Assembly: GCA_029255685.2 (NCBI GenBank)
Contig: CM055315.2
Coordinates: 54,837,358-54,901,357 of the forward strand
Direction: 5' to 3'
Origin: Silene conica
Lineage: Eukaryota; Streptophyta; Magnoliopsida; Caryophyllales; Caryophyllaceae
DNA length: 64,000 nt
Part shown: piece by piece, positions 42,488-56,307 of the stretch
How the letters are laid out: each line of letters begins with the position of its first letter
How positions within the stretch are numbered: position 1 is the stretch's first letter
The notes under the pieces: generated by a model
What the model saw: the letters and a program-made list of their open reading frames with translations, nothing else
Databases searched by the model: none
Told to the model about the DNA's origin: nothing
Translations under genes and position numbers: made by a program

Positions 42488-43892
42488 GGAACAATAATTA
42501 TAAAAACAATGATAACTAGTATTAATAGTAATATTAATAATACTAATAGAAATAATAATAAAATAATACTAATAATAATACGAAATTAACAACTCAGCCA
42601 TGACGCATCAATTCATCAACACGTTCATCAATACGAACAGCTCAAACATTTCGCGAAACACCGAAAACAGCCTGCGACCCCTTGTCAACCACCGCCCCTA
42701 ACACCGACCGCAGCCCCCGACTTCCCCACTGGCACCACCAGGCTCCCCTCTGAGCCACGGTGGTTCCAGGGAGGAGACCAGTGGCTGTCGTTAGCCTACC
42801 ACGACACCAAACAGACGCCCAGAACCCAGCAACACCACCACTACACTCGGTTTTACGGTTTTGGTAACAAAACAAAACCCATTTTAAATTCACCCACAAC
42901 AACCACGAACCACCGCAAGATCCACCACCACAGACTTCGTACTACCTTCTAACAATCTACCCTCACATCCATGACGATTGTAAAAAGGGCTAGAATAAAT
43001 TTACCGTGCCAAAGCTCATGTTCAGACTCTGTTCAGAAAACGACTCATCGTCAACACCACCCCAAATCGAATCCTGCTGTAGCACTAACACAACACACCA
43101 ACAACCACCGCGACAACCACCACATGAACCCCTGACTACCACCTTTCAAACGACTCTAACAAACTTACAAAATATAAACAAACTATAATATGAATCAAGA
43201 CATAAACACCCCCATCCAACACGATAAAAACAAATACTGTAAACCCGACTCTGACAGGAGGGTTAAACCACCACAAACGACGGCCAATAGTGACCAACGA
43301 TGATTAAACTCTGACCCAAATATAACTAATGAACCTCATGGATTAAAACTACACAAGATCAGAATCTAAAAGCATGATTATACACACGAAATTACGAATT
43401 GAAGTTGGACAGAAAACTGGAAAAACAGAGAAAGGTTGTGTGTACCCGTGTTCAGATGCAAAACGAACCACTTAGATCAACCCAAAACCACCAAGTAATC
43501 CCTCCTCCTAGTACCAGAGATGACGGCAGCTTGATTGTGAGTGTGAGGGAGGCGTTGTAGGGTTAGGGTTAGGGTTACAAGAGGGGTTTACAAGGGGGTG
43601 GCAGATAGATTTTGTTGAGTTTGGGTGAGCGTGAGTTTGGGTGAGCGTGGGTTTGAATGTATGTATTATCAAGCTGGGCCCTTTTTCCAGCCTTGACACA
43701 AAACTCAAGGCCCAAATCTCGCCTCATACTTAAACACGGTATCCTCCTAATTCGCATACTCGACCATTACTAACATCGTATAAAATATAACACTACTTAC
43801 TTGATAAGTTAACTATCGAATATTAATGTTCGAAAAGCTAACATCATTCCCAAAATAATTAATAATAAAAGAAATAAATACGGGGTATTACA

Positions 43893-46800
43893 GTCTTCCC
43901 CCCTTAAAATGACTTCGTCCCGAAGTTCACATTCCGTAGTCAACAAACCGTTTACTAGGAACATAACGAATTCAAAGCGTGACACCCCATCACGTCGAAA
44001 CTGATCAAAATACTTTAAACATGAAATAAAACACGAAAAGTTACATTCTACCCTCGTTAAAAGAAAACTTTGTCCCCAAAGTTTAACGTATACCAAATTA
44101 AAGGATACTTCACGAAACACAGTAAAAGCATAACATAAGTAATCAAGTTATTAGGTACATTCAAACAAACACGACACACCAATTAGCATGTCTTAAATAC
44201 CAGCCATATCATAAAACAAAAAGATTTTACAATCCCACCCTCCTTAAAACACGGTTACGTCCCCGTAACCTCATTATACAAATCCTAGCTCATTACTCCG
44301 TCTTACTCATCACGTTATCTCATACCATCTTACTTCAAGTAACCAAGTATCGCACTCATCGTCGAATCTAAGACCAAAGACAAGGGGTGAGTGAACCGAC
44401 GGGATAAGAACGCAATCATTACCCCCATATCAATATCGGTGCCAAACCCGGAATATAACTCAATAATCAAAGTCGCACTCGATCGAAAACACAGCGTGGC
44501 ACCACCGCTCAATAACTCATAACTCAAACCAGTAACCAATTCTCATCTCCATTCCGATATCAATATTGTCAAATATTCCATTAAAGAGACTGCTCCACTT
44601 TTAGAGAGTAAAACTCTAAGCTACTCACCCACGAGTCAAGGTCAAAGAATACAACAACTCGATAAAATACTGAACTGCAACTCAAACTCAAACTCAAAAC
44701 AAAACCAACCATGGCCTTTGTTCTAAACTCACGAGTAACTCAAACTCCTCAGTACTTACCTCCCAAGTTCGTTGACATACTTGTATATATACTCATCATT
44801 CCACTATTCATAAAACAAGGACGCGTACGCCATAAAACAAGAACTTGTACATAACTCAGACTAAACAATTACTAAAAGTTTTCACATCTCACAACAAAAG
44901 AATTAACATATCAATAGAAAATTTTAACTATCAAAATAAAAGGACAACTACTAATATGCAACTCAAAGCAGTACTCAAAAGAGACTCATATCAAGTATCA
45001 TATAACATATAACCTCGAACAATAATAAAGTATTAGGGTCGAAAGAATCGTGTTATGCAGTAAAACAGAATCGGAATAGATAACACCTATGTACTCTTGA
45101 AATTTATTACAATTTTATTATATTAACCATAATGTAAACAATCAAGAAGCTTATAGTTCCTACTCGACAAATTAAATGTTTCATGCCCATATTCATATTA
45201 TAGAAGCAAATTATATTTAGGAAAAGACATAGCGCAAAATAAATTGACGTAATTAAACATGGAACATTGACGTATTTCCCAACACATGCATAACTCATAG
45301 ACTCACAAGATCGTTTAACATTCTCAGATGTCAATTAGTTAACAAAATCACTTAGGTACATTTCCCATATTACATCATTTATCATGAGGCTATTATTATA
45401 TATGACTAGCACAGTAAGGGTTTTATACAATGCACCGCGATTAAACATTCAAGCAGGATTTCATCTACACATAGCTACAGAATTGTCATTTGCAACCAAA
45501 CACCATAATTATCGAACATCAAGTTTAAACCTGGTTTATCACTTGAGAATATTTTGAAATGTTTGAAACATTAAAAGGTAGTTTGTGACAATTATAAACA
45601 CGAATCAGAGACAATTTTACAAGTTATAGATTGAAACAAGACTACAGGGGGACATTCCGACTCTTCCTTACTAAAACATTGTTCTTGTAGTTCATGAATT
45701 ATAAAAAAAAAAAAATTAACGATATAAGTAAACGAATTCTCCGGACTAGTACTTCCATAAATCATGTGTCAAGCAATTAATAATTCAGCACATCGTGATC
45801 GGATTCTAAATATAATAATATGCAATTCGTTGTATGGTACAACAATACGCTTGAAAAAAAACTGATAAAGATTTTAATCATAGGGGACTAGACAAAGGTA
45901 AACCATCAATATACGAAAGAACATCAGCAAGATTCACATTGTTCAAATAATCACAATTACGTATAACCATTAGGTTGCTATAACATGTTAATAAGCTTAC
46001 CAGTTAAATTTCATTCCACTACTTGGCAAGACTCTTCTCTGATAATATGATTTGACATCACACACGAACAACACATAATTATTTTGAGGTCGTAATATTA
46101 GACATATAAATGAAACGATTCTATATTAAACTTGACGAAATAAACAACGGTACGCTATCATATAGTGAGGTTCATACTCATACCATATGTCTACTATTCA
46201 TGTTACTAAAGCTATATCAGGATTTCACGTGGTCACATCACATAATTCACATTTGATTAAACTTTTTGATACGAAACTTACAGACCTTACAACTTCACCA
46301 ATTAAACGTTATGCAACAACTTACAAAATTATAACTAAATAACAACTTAGCTAACGTGTGAGCAAACATAATCCTTTAGTAAATATAAGAAATTAGTTAA
46401 ACGGAGGAAAAGTATCGAATGCATACCTCAAGGAAATTATCTAATACAATATTTAAAACTCAAACAATTTGAACAATAACTTTACAGCATTTCAACAGAA
46501 TTTTAGGCATCTAGCAAAAATCACAATTAAATAACAGCTCGTTAAGATTTTACATGGCGTAAAATTTTGAAACGTGAACGAACATTCTAAACAGTAAAGT
46601 TGGAACTATGCACAAGCAATGACCAAGTTTTAAATGATTTCTGTTACAAAAGATAGGTCAAAACGGGACTATGCAGTAACAGTCTGACTACTGTCGAATA
46701 GAAGAATTATTTCTCCCAAAGACATAACTCATATCAAGATAAAACACTAGCATTATAAACCCAACTCAGAAGGTTATCATACATTAAACTTTTCATCCTC

Positions 46801-47451
46801 AATTATGAAACACGTATAAAGGGACAGCCCGGACAAACCAGGTAACATTCTGAAAATTTATCAAAATTTTGGTTCCTTTGCAAATACACACTACTACATC
46901 CAACCCACCTTTCTTATTCCAAAATGCATTGACAATCATTTGAAGCATTTCATTACGATATATGCATGTATAAAAGGCATATATGTATCAAAATATATTA
47001 CATAGATACTATAATCATTCACTTCTAGATAATCGTATAAACACTTCAAATATCAAAATCATATGATCACATCACTCTAACCATGGCTCAACAAATCCAA
47101 CTCCCAAACTCTGATAATTTCAATTCAATCATCCATGTCAATCCACAGTTTCTATTGCACATATCCTTAATCAGAACTCACATATGACTTACCTCGTTCT
47201 TCTCCTGCAAGAACGTTAGCATAGTATAACCAGGTCACTGTATAGTCTACCCCACTCTTCAATTACTCTCTTTGGGTTCCCGAGACAGAACAGAAAGGGT
47301 CCAGGTTTGGTGTGAGGGGGCCCCTAACTCATCCCGTTCCTTTTTGGGGCTCCTATCAGTTTCATCTCGGGGTTCATTTTATTAGACTCTTCCTACGTTC
47401 ATTATCATTTCTTTGGTTTAGGCCTGAGGATCGTTCTCTCTGATACCACTT
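43893..47451 (-). mobile_element. LARD internal region 1 (noncoding)
   Basis: 3559 bp without gag, protease, RT or integrase; the longest frame is near 100 codons and runs across the LTR border. A polypurine tract (minus-strand TTTTAAGGGGGGAAGAC, 43893-43909) adjoins LTR 1 and a tRNA-Met primer site (47437-47449) adjoins LTR 2. At about 44250-44275, minus-strand GAGGTTACGGGGACGTAAC matches the sequence around the chromovirus pol stop (6793-6811). Confidence 0.92.
47437..47449 (-). other. LARD primer binding site (tRNA-Met type), unit 1
   Basis: Minus-strand GTGGTATCAGAG sequence two bases inside LTR 2. The same site occurs at about 53638-53650 beside LTR 3. Confidence 0.85.
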
Positions 47452-48640
47452 TGTAACACCCACATTTATTTAAGGGCCTGTACTAGGACTCCCTAGATAA
47501 ATAAGTATGTTACCATCTCGGTTACCCGAGGCAGTAGATACAAAGGAAGATAAACAGTACTTTAAAATTGATAAAGTTAACTCAAAGGACGAGTTTATAC
47601 AACTGAATAAAAACATACTGTCTTGATAAAACAAAGTACAACTCAAAAGCAACTACTATGGCGATCTAGACTCTAGGCAGGTCCGGATCTAAGCTTCTCC
47701 CTTCCCCTAGCTCCCATAGTCTCAACACCTGTCAATCTGCTCCCCAATAATTGGTTCATCACAGGTGATCACGAATACACAGGGTCAACCACGAGGTTGA
47801 GTAGAGAAAAACTGTAAACAACCACATTACAATAAATAGAAAGTCGAACTTCTCCACTCCGAATCACAAGACCCATAATTCTCCACACCAATCACAGAGC
47901 CTTTATCTCCGCACCAAACACAGACCCTTTATCTCCGCACCAATCACAGACCCTTTATCTCCGCACCAAACACAGACCCTTTATCTCATCACCTCGTATC
48001 GTATCCCAGAATTATATAAATAAATAGCACAATTGTAACGATCATATTATAATATAAAATAAACATGGTTAATACCAAATAACAACAGATTACTCATCAT
48101 TATATACAAGTATTCCCCTACCTCAAATTGCCGAATGTCAACCAGCAACTGCTAGAAATGTTCCACCCCGAACTCAGTTCCTATAATTAGTACTTTCTAT
48201 TAACTTCCATCCATACACTAACATCACTACTAAAACTCATTCATCATGCGTATAATTGATACACTTATCACACAATGTAACTATACATATCAACATACTC
48301 ATTCACGTACCAATTAACACTATCTCATTACTCGTATCCACCTTCATCAGACAATTATAAACTTACTAATATAGACTTACTAATTATACCAGGAATTCAA
48401 GTGGCCAATTATTACTAAATCAGCAACAATAACAACATGAGTAATTCATAATAGTCACAAATGCTCATTAACAATAATATTAACCATAACAACTGCTAAT
48501 AACACGATTAGTAATAATAACAATAATAATAACTTAAATATTAATAAACATGACATACGATTATAACATTTGCCAAAACATACTTAATAATAATAATACT
48601 AATATGAATAACACTATTATCCCATAATTATAAAATCACC

Positions 48641-48688
<48 letters not shown>

Positions 48689-50093
48689 GGAACAATAATT
48701 ATAAAAACAATGATAACTAGTATTAATAATAATATTAATAATACTAATAGAAATAATAATAAAACAATACTAATAATAATACGAAATTAACAACTCAGCC
48801 ATGACGCATCAATTCATCAACACGTTCATCAATACGAACAGCTCAAACATTTCGCGAAACACCGAAAACAGCCTGCGACCCCTTGTCAACCACCGCCCCT
48901 AACACCGACCGCAGCCCCCGACTTCCCCACTGGCACCACCAGGCTCCTCTCTGAGCCACGGTGGTTCCAGGGAGGAGACCAGTGGCTGTCGTTAGCCTAC
49001 CACGACACCAAACAGACGCCCAGAACCCAGCAACACCACCACTACACTCGGTTTTACGGTTTTGGTAACAAAACAAAACCCATTTTAAATTCACCCACAA
49101 CAACCACGAACCACCGCAAGATCCACCACCACAGACTTCGTACTACCTTCTAACAATCTACCCTCACATCCATGACGATTGTAAAAAGGGCTAGAATAAA
49201 TTTACCGTGCCAAAGCTCATGTTCAGACTCTGTTCAGAAAACGACTCATCGTCAACACCACCCCAAATCGAATCCTGCTGTAGCACTAACACAACACACC
49301 AACAACCACCGCGACAACCACCACATGAACCCCTGACTACCACCTTTCAAACGACTCTAACAAACTTACAAAATATAAACAAACTATAATATGAATCAAG
49401 ACATAAACACCCCCATCCAACACGATAAAAACAAATACTGTAAACCCGACTCTGACAGGAGGGTTAAACCACCACAAACGACGGCCAATAGTGACCAACG
49501 ATGATTAAACTCTGACCCAAATATAACTAATGAACCTCATGGATTAAAACTACACAAGATCAGAATCTAAAAGCATGATTATACACACGAAATTACGAAT
49601 TGAAGTTGGACAGAAAACTGGAAAAACAGAGAAAGGTTGTGTGTACCCGTGTTCAGATGCAAAACGAACCACTTAGATCAACCCAAAACCACCAAGTAAT
49701 CCCTCCTCCTAGTACCAGAGATGACGGCAGCTTGATTGTGAGTGTGAGGGAGGCGTTGTAGGGTTAGGGTTAGGGTTACAAGAGGGGTTTACAAGGGGGT
49801 GGCAGATAGATTTTGTTGAGTTTGGGTGAGCGTGAGTTTGGGTGAGCGTGGGTTTGAATGTATGTATTATCAAGCTGGGCCCTTTTTCCAGCCTTGACAC
49901 AAAACTCAAGGCCCAAATCTCGCCTCATACTTAAACACGGTATCCTCCTAATTCACATACTCGACCATTACTAACATCGTATAAAATATAACACTACTTA
50001 CTTGATAAGTTAACTATCGAATATTAATGTTCGAAAAGCTAACATCATTCCCAAAATAATTAATAATAAAAGAAATAAATACGGGGTATTACA
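47452..50093 (-). mobile_element. LARD LTR 2 (shared middle LTR)
   Basis: 2642 bp, same ends as LTR 1. It serves both flanking internal regions. It has private changes, for example near 47690, 47827, 47897 and 49956, where LTRs 1 and 3 agree. Confidence 0.95.
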
Positions 50094-53000
50094 GTCTTCC
50101 CCCCTTAAAATGACTTCGTCCCGAAGTTCACATTCCGTAGTCAACAAACCGTTTACTAGGAACATAACGAATTCAAAGCGTGACACCCCATCACGTCGAA
50201 ACTGATCAAAATACTTTAAACATGAAATAAAACACGAAAAGTTACATTCTACCCTCGTTAAAAGAAAACTTTGTCCCCGAAGTTTAACGTATACCAAATT
50301 AAAGGATACTTCACGAAACACAGTAAAAGCATAACATAAGTAATCAAGGTATTAGGTACATTCAAACAAACACGACACACCAATTAGCATGTCTTAAATA
50401 CCAGCCATATCATAAAACAAAAAGATTTTACAATCCCACCCTCCTTAAAACACGGTTACGTCCCCGTAACCTCATTATACAAATCCTAGCTCATTACTCC
50501 GTCTTACTCATCACGTTATCTCATACCATCTTACTTCAAGTAACCAAGTATCGCACTCATCGTCGAATCTAAGACCAAAGACAAGGGGTGAGTGAACCGA
50601 CGGGATAAGAACGCAATCATTACCCCTATATCAATATCGGTGCCAAACCCGGAATATAACTCAATAATCAAAGTCGCACTCGATCGAAAACACAGCGTGG
50701 CACCACCGCTCAATAACTCATAACTCAAACCAGTAACCAATTCTCATCTCCATTCCGATATCAATATTGTCAAATATTCCATTAAAGAGACTGCTCCACT
50801 TTTAGAGAGTAAAACTCTAAGCTACTCACCCACGAGTCAAGGTCAAAGAATACAACAACTCGATAAAATACTGAACTGCAACTCAAACTCAAACTCAAAA
50901 CAAAACCAACCATGGCCTTTGTTCTAAACTCACGAGTAACTCAAACTCCTCAGTACTTACCTCCCAAGTTCGTTGACATACTTGTATATATACTCATCAT
51001 TCCACTATTCATAAAACAAGGACGCGTACGCCATAAAACAAGAACTTGTACATAACTCAGACTAAACAATTACTAAAAGTTTTCACATCTCACAACAAAA
51101 GAATTAACATATCAATAGAAAATTTTAACTATCAAAATAAAAGGACAACTACTAATATGCAACTCAAAGCAGTACTCAAAAGAGACTCATATCAAGTATC
51201 ATATAACATATAACCTCGAACAATAATAAAGTATTAGGGTCGAAAGAATCGTGTTATGCAGTAAAACAGAATCGGAATAGATAACACCTATGTACTCTTG
51301 AAATTTATTACAATTTTATTATATTAACCATAATGTAAACAATCAAGAAGCTTATAGTTCCTACTCGACAAATTAAATGTTTCATGCCCATATTCATATT
51401 ATAGAAGCAAATTATATTTAGGAAAAGACATAGCGCAAAATAAATTGACGTAATTAAACATGGAACATTGACGTATTTCCCAACACATGCATAACTCATA
51501 GACTCACAAGATCGTTTAACATTCTCAGATGTCAATTAGTTAACAAAATCACTTAGGTACATTTCCCATATTACATCATTTATCATGAGGCTATTATTAT
51601 ATATGACTAGCACAGTAAGGGTTTTATACAATGCACCGCGATTAAACATTCAAGCAGGATTTCATCTACACATAGCTACAGAATTGTCATTTGCAACCAA
51701 ACACCATAATTATCGAACATCAAGTTTAAACCTGGTTTATCACTTGAGAATATTTTGAAATGTTTGAAACATTAAAAGGTAGTTTGTGACAATTATAAAC
51801 ACGAATCAGAGACAATTTTACAAGTTATAGATTGAAACAAGACTACAGGGGGACATTCCGACTCTTCCTTACTAAAACATTGTTCTTGTAGTTCATGAAT
51901 TATAAAAAAAAAAAATTAACGATATAAGTAAACGAATTCTCCGGACTAGTACTTCCATAAATCATGTGTCAAGCAATTAATAATTCAGCACATCGTGATC
52001 GGATTCTAAATATAATAATATGCAATTCGTTGTATGGTACAACAATACGCTTGAAAAAAAAACTGATAAAGATTTTAATCATAGGGGACTAGACAAAGGT
52101 AAACCATCAATATACGAAAGAACATCAGCAAGATTCACATTGTTCAAATAATCACAATTACGTATAACCATTAGGTTGCTATAACATGTTAATAAGCTTA
52201 CCAGTTAAATTTCATTCCACTACTTGGCAAGACTCTTCTCTGATAATATGATTTGACATCACACACGAACAACACATAATTATTTTGAGGTCGTAATATT
52301 AGACATATAAATGAAACGATTCTATATTAAACTTGACGAAATAAACAACGGTACGCTATCATATAGTGAGGTTCATACTCATACCATATGTCTACTATTC
52401 ATGTTACTAAAGCTATATCAGGATTTCACGTGGTCACATCACATAATTCACATTTGATTAAACTTTTTGATACGAAACTTACAGACCTTACAACTTCACC
52501 AATTAAACGTTATGCAACAACTTACAAAATTATAACTAAATAACAACTTAGCTAACGTGTGAGCAAACATAATCCTTTAGTAAATATAAGAAATTAGTTA
52601 AACGGAGGAAAAGTATCGAATGCATACCTCAAGGAAATTATCTAATACAATATTTAAAACTCAAACAATTTGAACAATAACTTTACAGCATTTCAACAGA
52701 ATTTTAGGCATCTAGCAAAAATCACAATTAAATAACAGCTCGTTAAGATTTTACATGGCGTAAAATTTTGAAACGTGAACGAACATTCTAAACAGTAAAG
52801 TTGGAACTATGCACAAGCAATGACCAAGTTTTAAATGATTTCTGTTACAAAAGATAGGTCAAAACGGGACTATGCAGTAACAGTCTGACTACTGTCGAAT
52901 AGAAGAATTATTTCTCCCAAAGACATAACTCATATCAAGATAAAACACTAGCATTATAAACCCAACTCAGAAGGTTATCATACATTAAACTTTTCATCCT

Positions 53001-53652
53001 CAATTATGAAACACGTATAAAGGGACAGCCCGGACAAACCAGGTAACATTCTGAAATTTTATCAAAATTTTGGTTCCTTTGCAAATACACACTACTACAT
53101 CCAACCCACCTTTCTTATTCCAAAATGCATTGACAATCATTTGAAGCATTTCATTACGATATATGCATGTATAAAAGGCATATATGTATCAAAATATATT
53201 ACATAAATACTATAATCATTCACTTCTAGATAATCGTATAAACACTTCAAATATCAAAATCATATGATCACATCACTCTAACCATGGCTCAACAAATCCA
53301 ACTCCTAAACTCTGATAATTTCAATTCAATCATCCATGTCAATCCACAGTTTCTATTGCACATATCCTTAATCAGAACTCACATATGACTTACCTCATTC
53401 TTCTCCTGCAAGAACGTTAGCATAGTATAACCAGGTCACTGTATAGTCTACCCCACTCTTCAATTACTCTCTTTGGGTTCCCGAGACAGAACAGAAAGGG
53501 TCCAGGTTTGGTGTGAGGGGGCCCCTAACTCATCCCGTTCCTTTTTGGGGCTCCTATCAGTTTCATCTCGGGGTTCATTTTATTAGACTCTTCCTACGTT
53601 CATTATCATTTCTTTGGTTTAGGCCTGAGGATCGTTCTCTCTGATACCACTT
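50094..53652 (-). mobile_element. LARD internal region 2 (noncoding)
   Basis: 3559 bp, near-identical to 43893-47451, with the same polypurine tract and primer site. A few single-base differences and a one-base difference in an A-run are visible. No coding capacity. Confidence 0.93.
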
Positions 53653-54841
53653 TGTAACACCCACATTTATTTAAGGGCCTGTACTAGGACTCCCTAGATA
53701 AATAAGTATGTTACCATCTCGGTTACCCGAGGCAGTAGATACAAAGGAAGATAAACAGTACTTTAAAATTGATAAAGTTAACTCAAAGGACGAGTTTATA
53801 CAACTGAATAAAAACATACTGTCTTGATAAAACAAAGTACAACTCAAAAGCAACTACTATGGCGATCTAGACTCTAGGCAGGTCCGGATCCAAGCTTCTC
53901 CCTTCCCCTAGCTCCCATAGTCTCAACACCTGTCAATCTGCTCCCCAATAATTGGTTCATCACAGGTGATCACGAATACACAGGGTCAACCACGAGGTTG
54001 AGTAGAGAAAAACTGTAAACAACCACATTACTATAAATAGAAAGTCGAACTTCTCCACTCCGAATCACAAGACCCATAATTCTCCACACCAATCACAGAC
54101 CCTTTATCTCCGCACCAAACACAGACCCTTTATCTCCGCACCAATCACAGACCCTTTATTTCCGCACCAAACACAGACCCTTTATCTCATCACCTCGTAT
54201 CGTATCCCAGAATTATATAAATAAATAGCACAATTGTAACGATCATATTATAATATAAAATAAACATGGTTAATACCAAATAACAACAGATTACTCATCA
54301 TTATATACAAGTATTCCCCTACCTCAAATTGCCGAATGTCAACCAACAACTGCTAGAAATGTTCCACCCCGAACTCAGTTCCTATAATTAGTACTTTCTA
54401 TTAACTTCCATCCATACACTAACATCACTACTAAAACTCATTCATCATGCGTATAATTGATACACTTATCACACAATGTAACTATACATATCAACATACT
54501 CATTCACGTACCAATTAACACTATCTCATTACTCGTATCCACCTTCATCAGACAATTATAAACTTACTAATATAGACTTACTAATTATACCAGGAATTCA
54601 AGTGGCCAATTATTACTAAATCAGCAACAATAACAACATGAGTAATTCATAATAGTCACAAATGCTCATTAACAATAATATTAACCATAACAACTGCTAA
54701 TAACACGATTAGTAATAATAACAATAATAATAACTTAAATATTAATAAACATGACATACGATTATAACATTTGCCAAAACATACTTAATAATAATAATAC
54801 TAATATGAATAACACTATTATCCCATAATTATAAAATCACC

Positions 54842-54898
<57 letters not shown>

Positions 54899-56302
54899 GG
54901 AACAATAATTATAAAAACAATGATAACTAGTATTAATAGTAATATTAATAATACTAATAGAAATAATAATAAAATAATACTAATAATAATACGAAATTAA
55001 CAACTCAGCCATGACGCATCAATTCATCAACACGTTCATCAATACGAACAGCTCAAACATTTCGCGAAACACCGAAAACAGCCTGCGACCCCTTGTCAAC
55101 CACCGCCCCTAACACCGACCGCAGCCCCCGACTTCCCCACTGGCACCACCAGGCTCCCCTCTGAGCCACGGTGGTTCCAGGGAGGAGACCAGTGGCTGTC
55201 GTTAGCCTACCACGACACCAAACAGACGCCCAGAACCCAGCAACACCACCACTACACTCGGTTTTACGGTTTTGGTAACAAAACAAAACCCATTTTAAAT
55301 TCACCCACAACAACCACGAACCACCGCAAGATCCACCACCACAGACTTCGTACTACCTTCTAACAATCTACCCTCACATCCATGACGATTGTAAAAAGGG
55401 CTAGAATAAATTTACCGTGCCAAAGCTCATGTTCAGACTCTGTTCAGAAAACGACTCATCGTCAACACCACCCCAAATCGAATCCTGCTGTAGCACTAAC
55501 ACAACACACCAACAACCACCGCGACAACCACCACATGAACCCCTGACTACCACCTTTCAAACGACTCTAACAAACATACAAAATATAAACAAACTATAAT
55601 ATGAATCAAGACATAAACACCCCCATCCAACACGATAAAAACAAATACTGTAAACCCGACTCTGACAGGAGGGTTAAACCACCACAAACGACGGCCAATA
55701 GTGACCAACGATGATTAAACTCTGACCCAAATATAACTAATGAACCTCATGGATTAAAACTACACAAGATCAGAATCTAAAAGCATGATTATAAACACGA
55801 AATTACGAATTGAAGTTGGACAGAAAACTGGAAAAACAGAGAAAGGTTGTGTGTACCCGTTTTCAGATGCAAAACGAACCACTTAGATCAACCCAAAACC
55901 ACCAAGTAATCCCTCCTCCTAGTACCAGAGATGACGGCAGCTTGATTGTGAGTGTGAGGGAGGCGTTGTAGGGTTAGGGTTAGGGTTACAAGAGGGGTTT
56001 ACAAGGGGTGGCAGATAGATTTTGTTGAGTTTGGGTGAGCGTGAGTTTGGGTGAGCGTGGGTTTGTATGTATGTATTATCAAGCTGGGCCCTTTTTCCAG
56101 CCTTGACACAAAACTCAAGGCCCAAATCTCGCCTCATACTTAAACACGGTATCCTCCTAATTCGCATACTCGACCATTACTAACATCGTATAAAATATAA
56201 CACTACTTACTTGATAAGTTAACTATCGAATATTAATGTTCGAAAAGCTAACATCATTCTCAAAATAATTAATAATAAAAGAAATAAATACGGGGTATTA
56301 CA
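53653..56302 (-). mobile_element. LARD LTR 3
   Basis: 2650 bp. In the minus-strand reading it is the first LTR of the array. Its private differences include a missing G in the run near 56006 and the longest AAT tract. Confidence 0.95.
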
Positions 56303-56307
56303 CTGAG

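Larger units (their letters stand above)
41254..43892 (-). mobile_element. LARD LTR 1
   Basis: 2639 bp. Plus-strand start TGTAACACCCCCATTT, end ACGGGGTATTACA. Noncoding; includes a 26-bp minisatellite, an AAT microsatellite and GGGTTAGGGTTAGGGTTA at 43559-43576. It differs from LTRs 2 and 3 in a few bases close to its outer end. Confidence 0.95.

Noticed and set aside
42642..42902. 86-codon frame repeated in all three LARD LTRs
   Set aside because: It is conserved only because the LTRs are near-identical. Composition is low-complexity with no domain, and it crosses promoter-type LTR DNA.
43559..43576. Interstitial telomere
   Set aside because: Only three units, of the TTAGGG rather than the usual plant TTTAGGG type, and identical in each LTR copy; it is part of the LTR.
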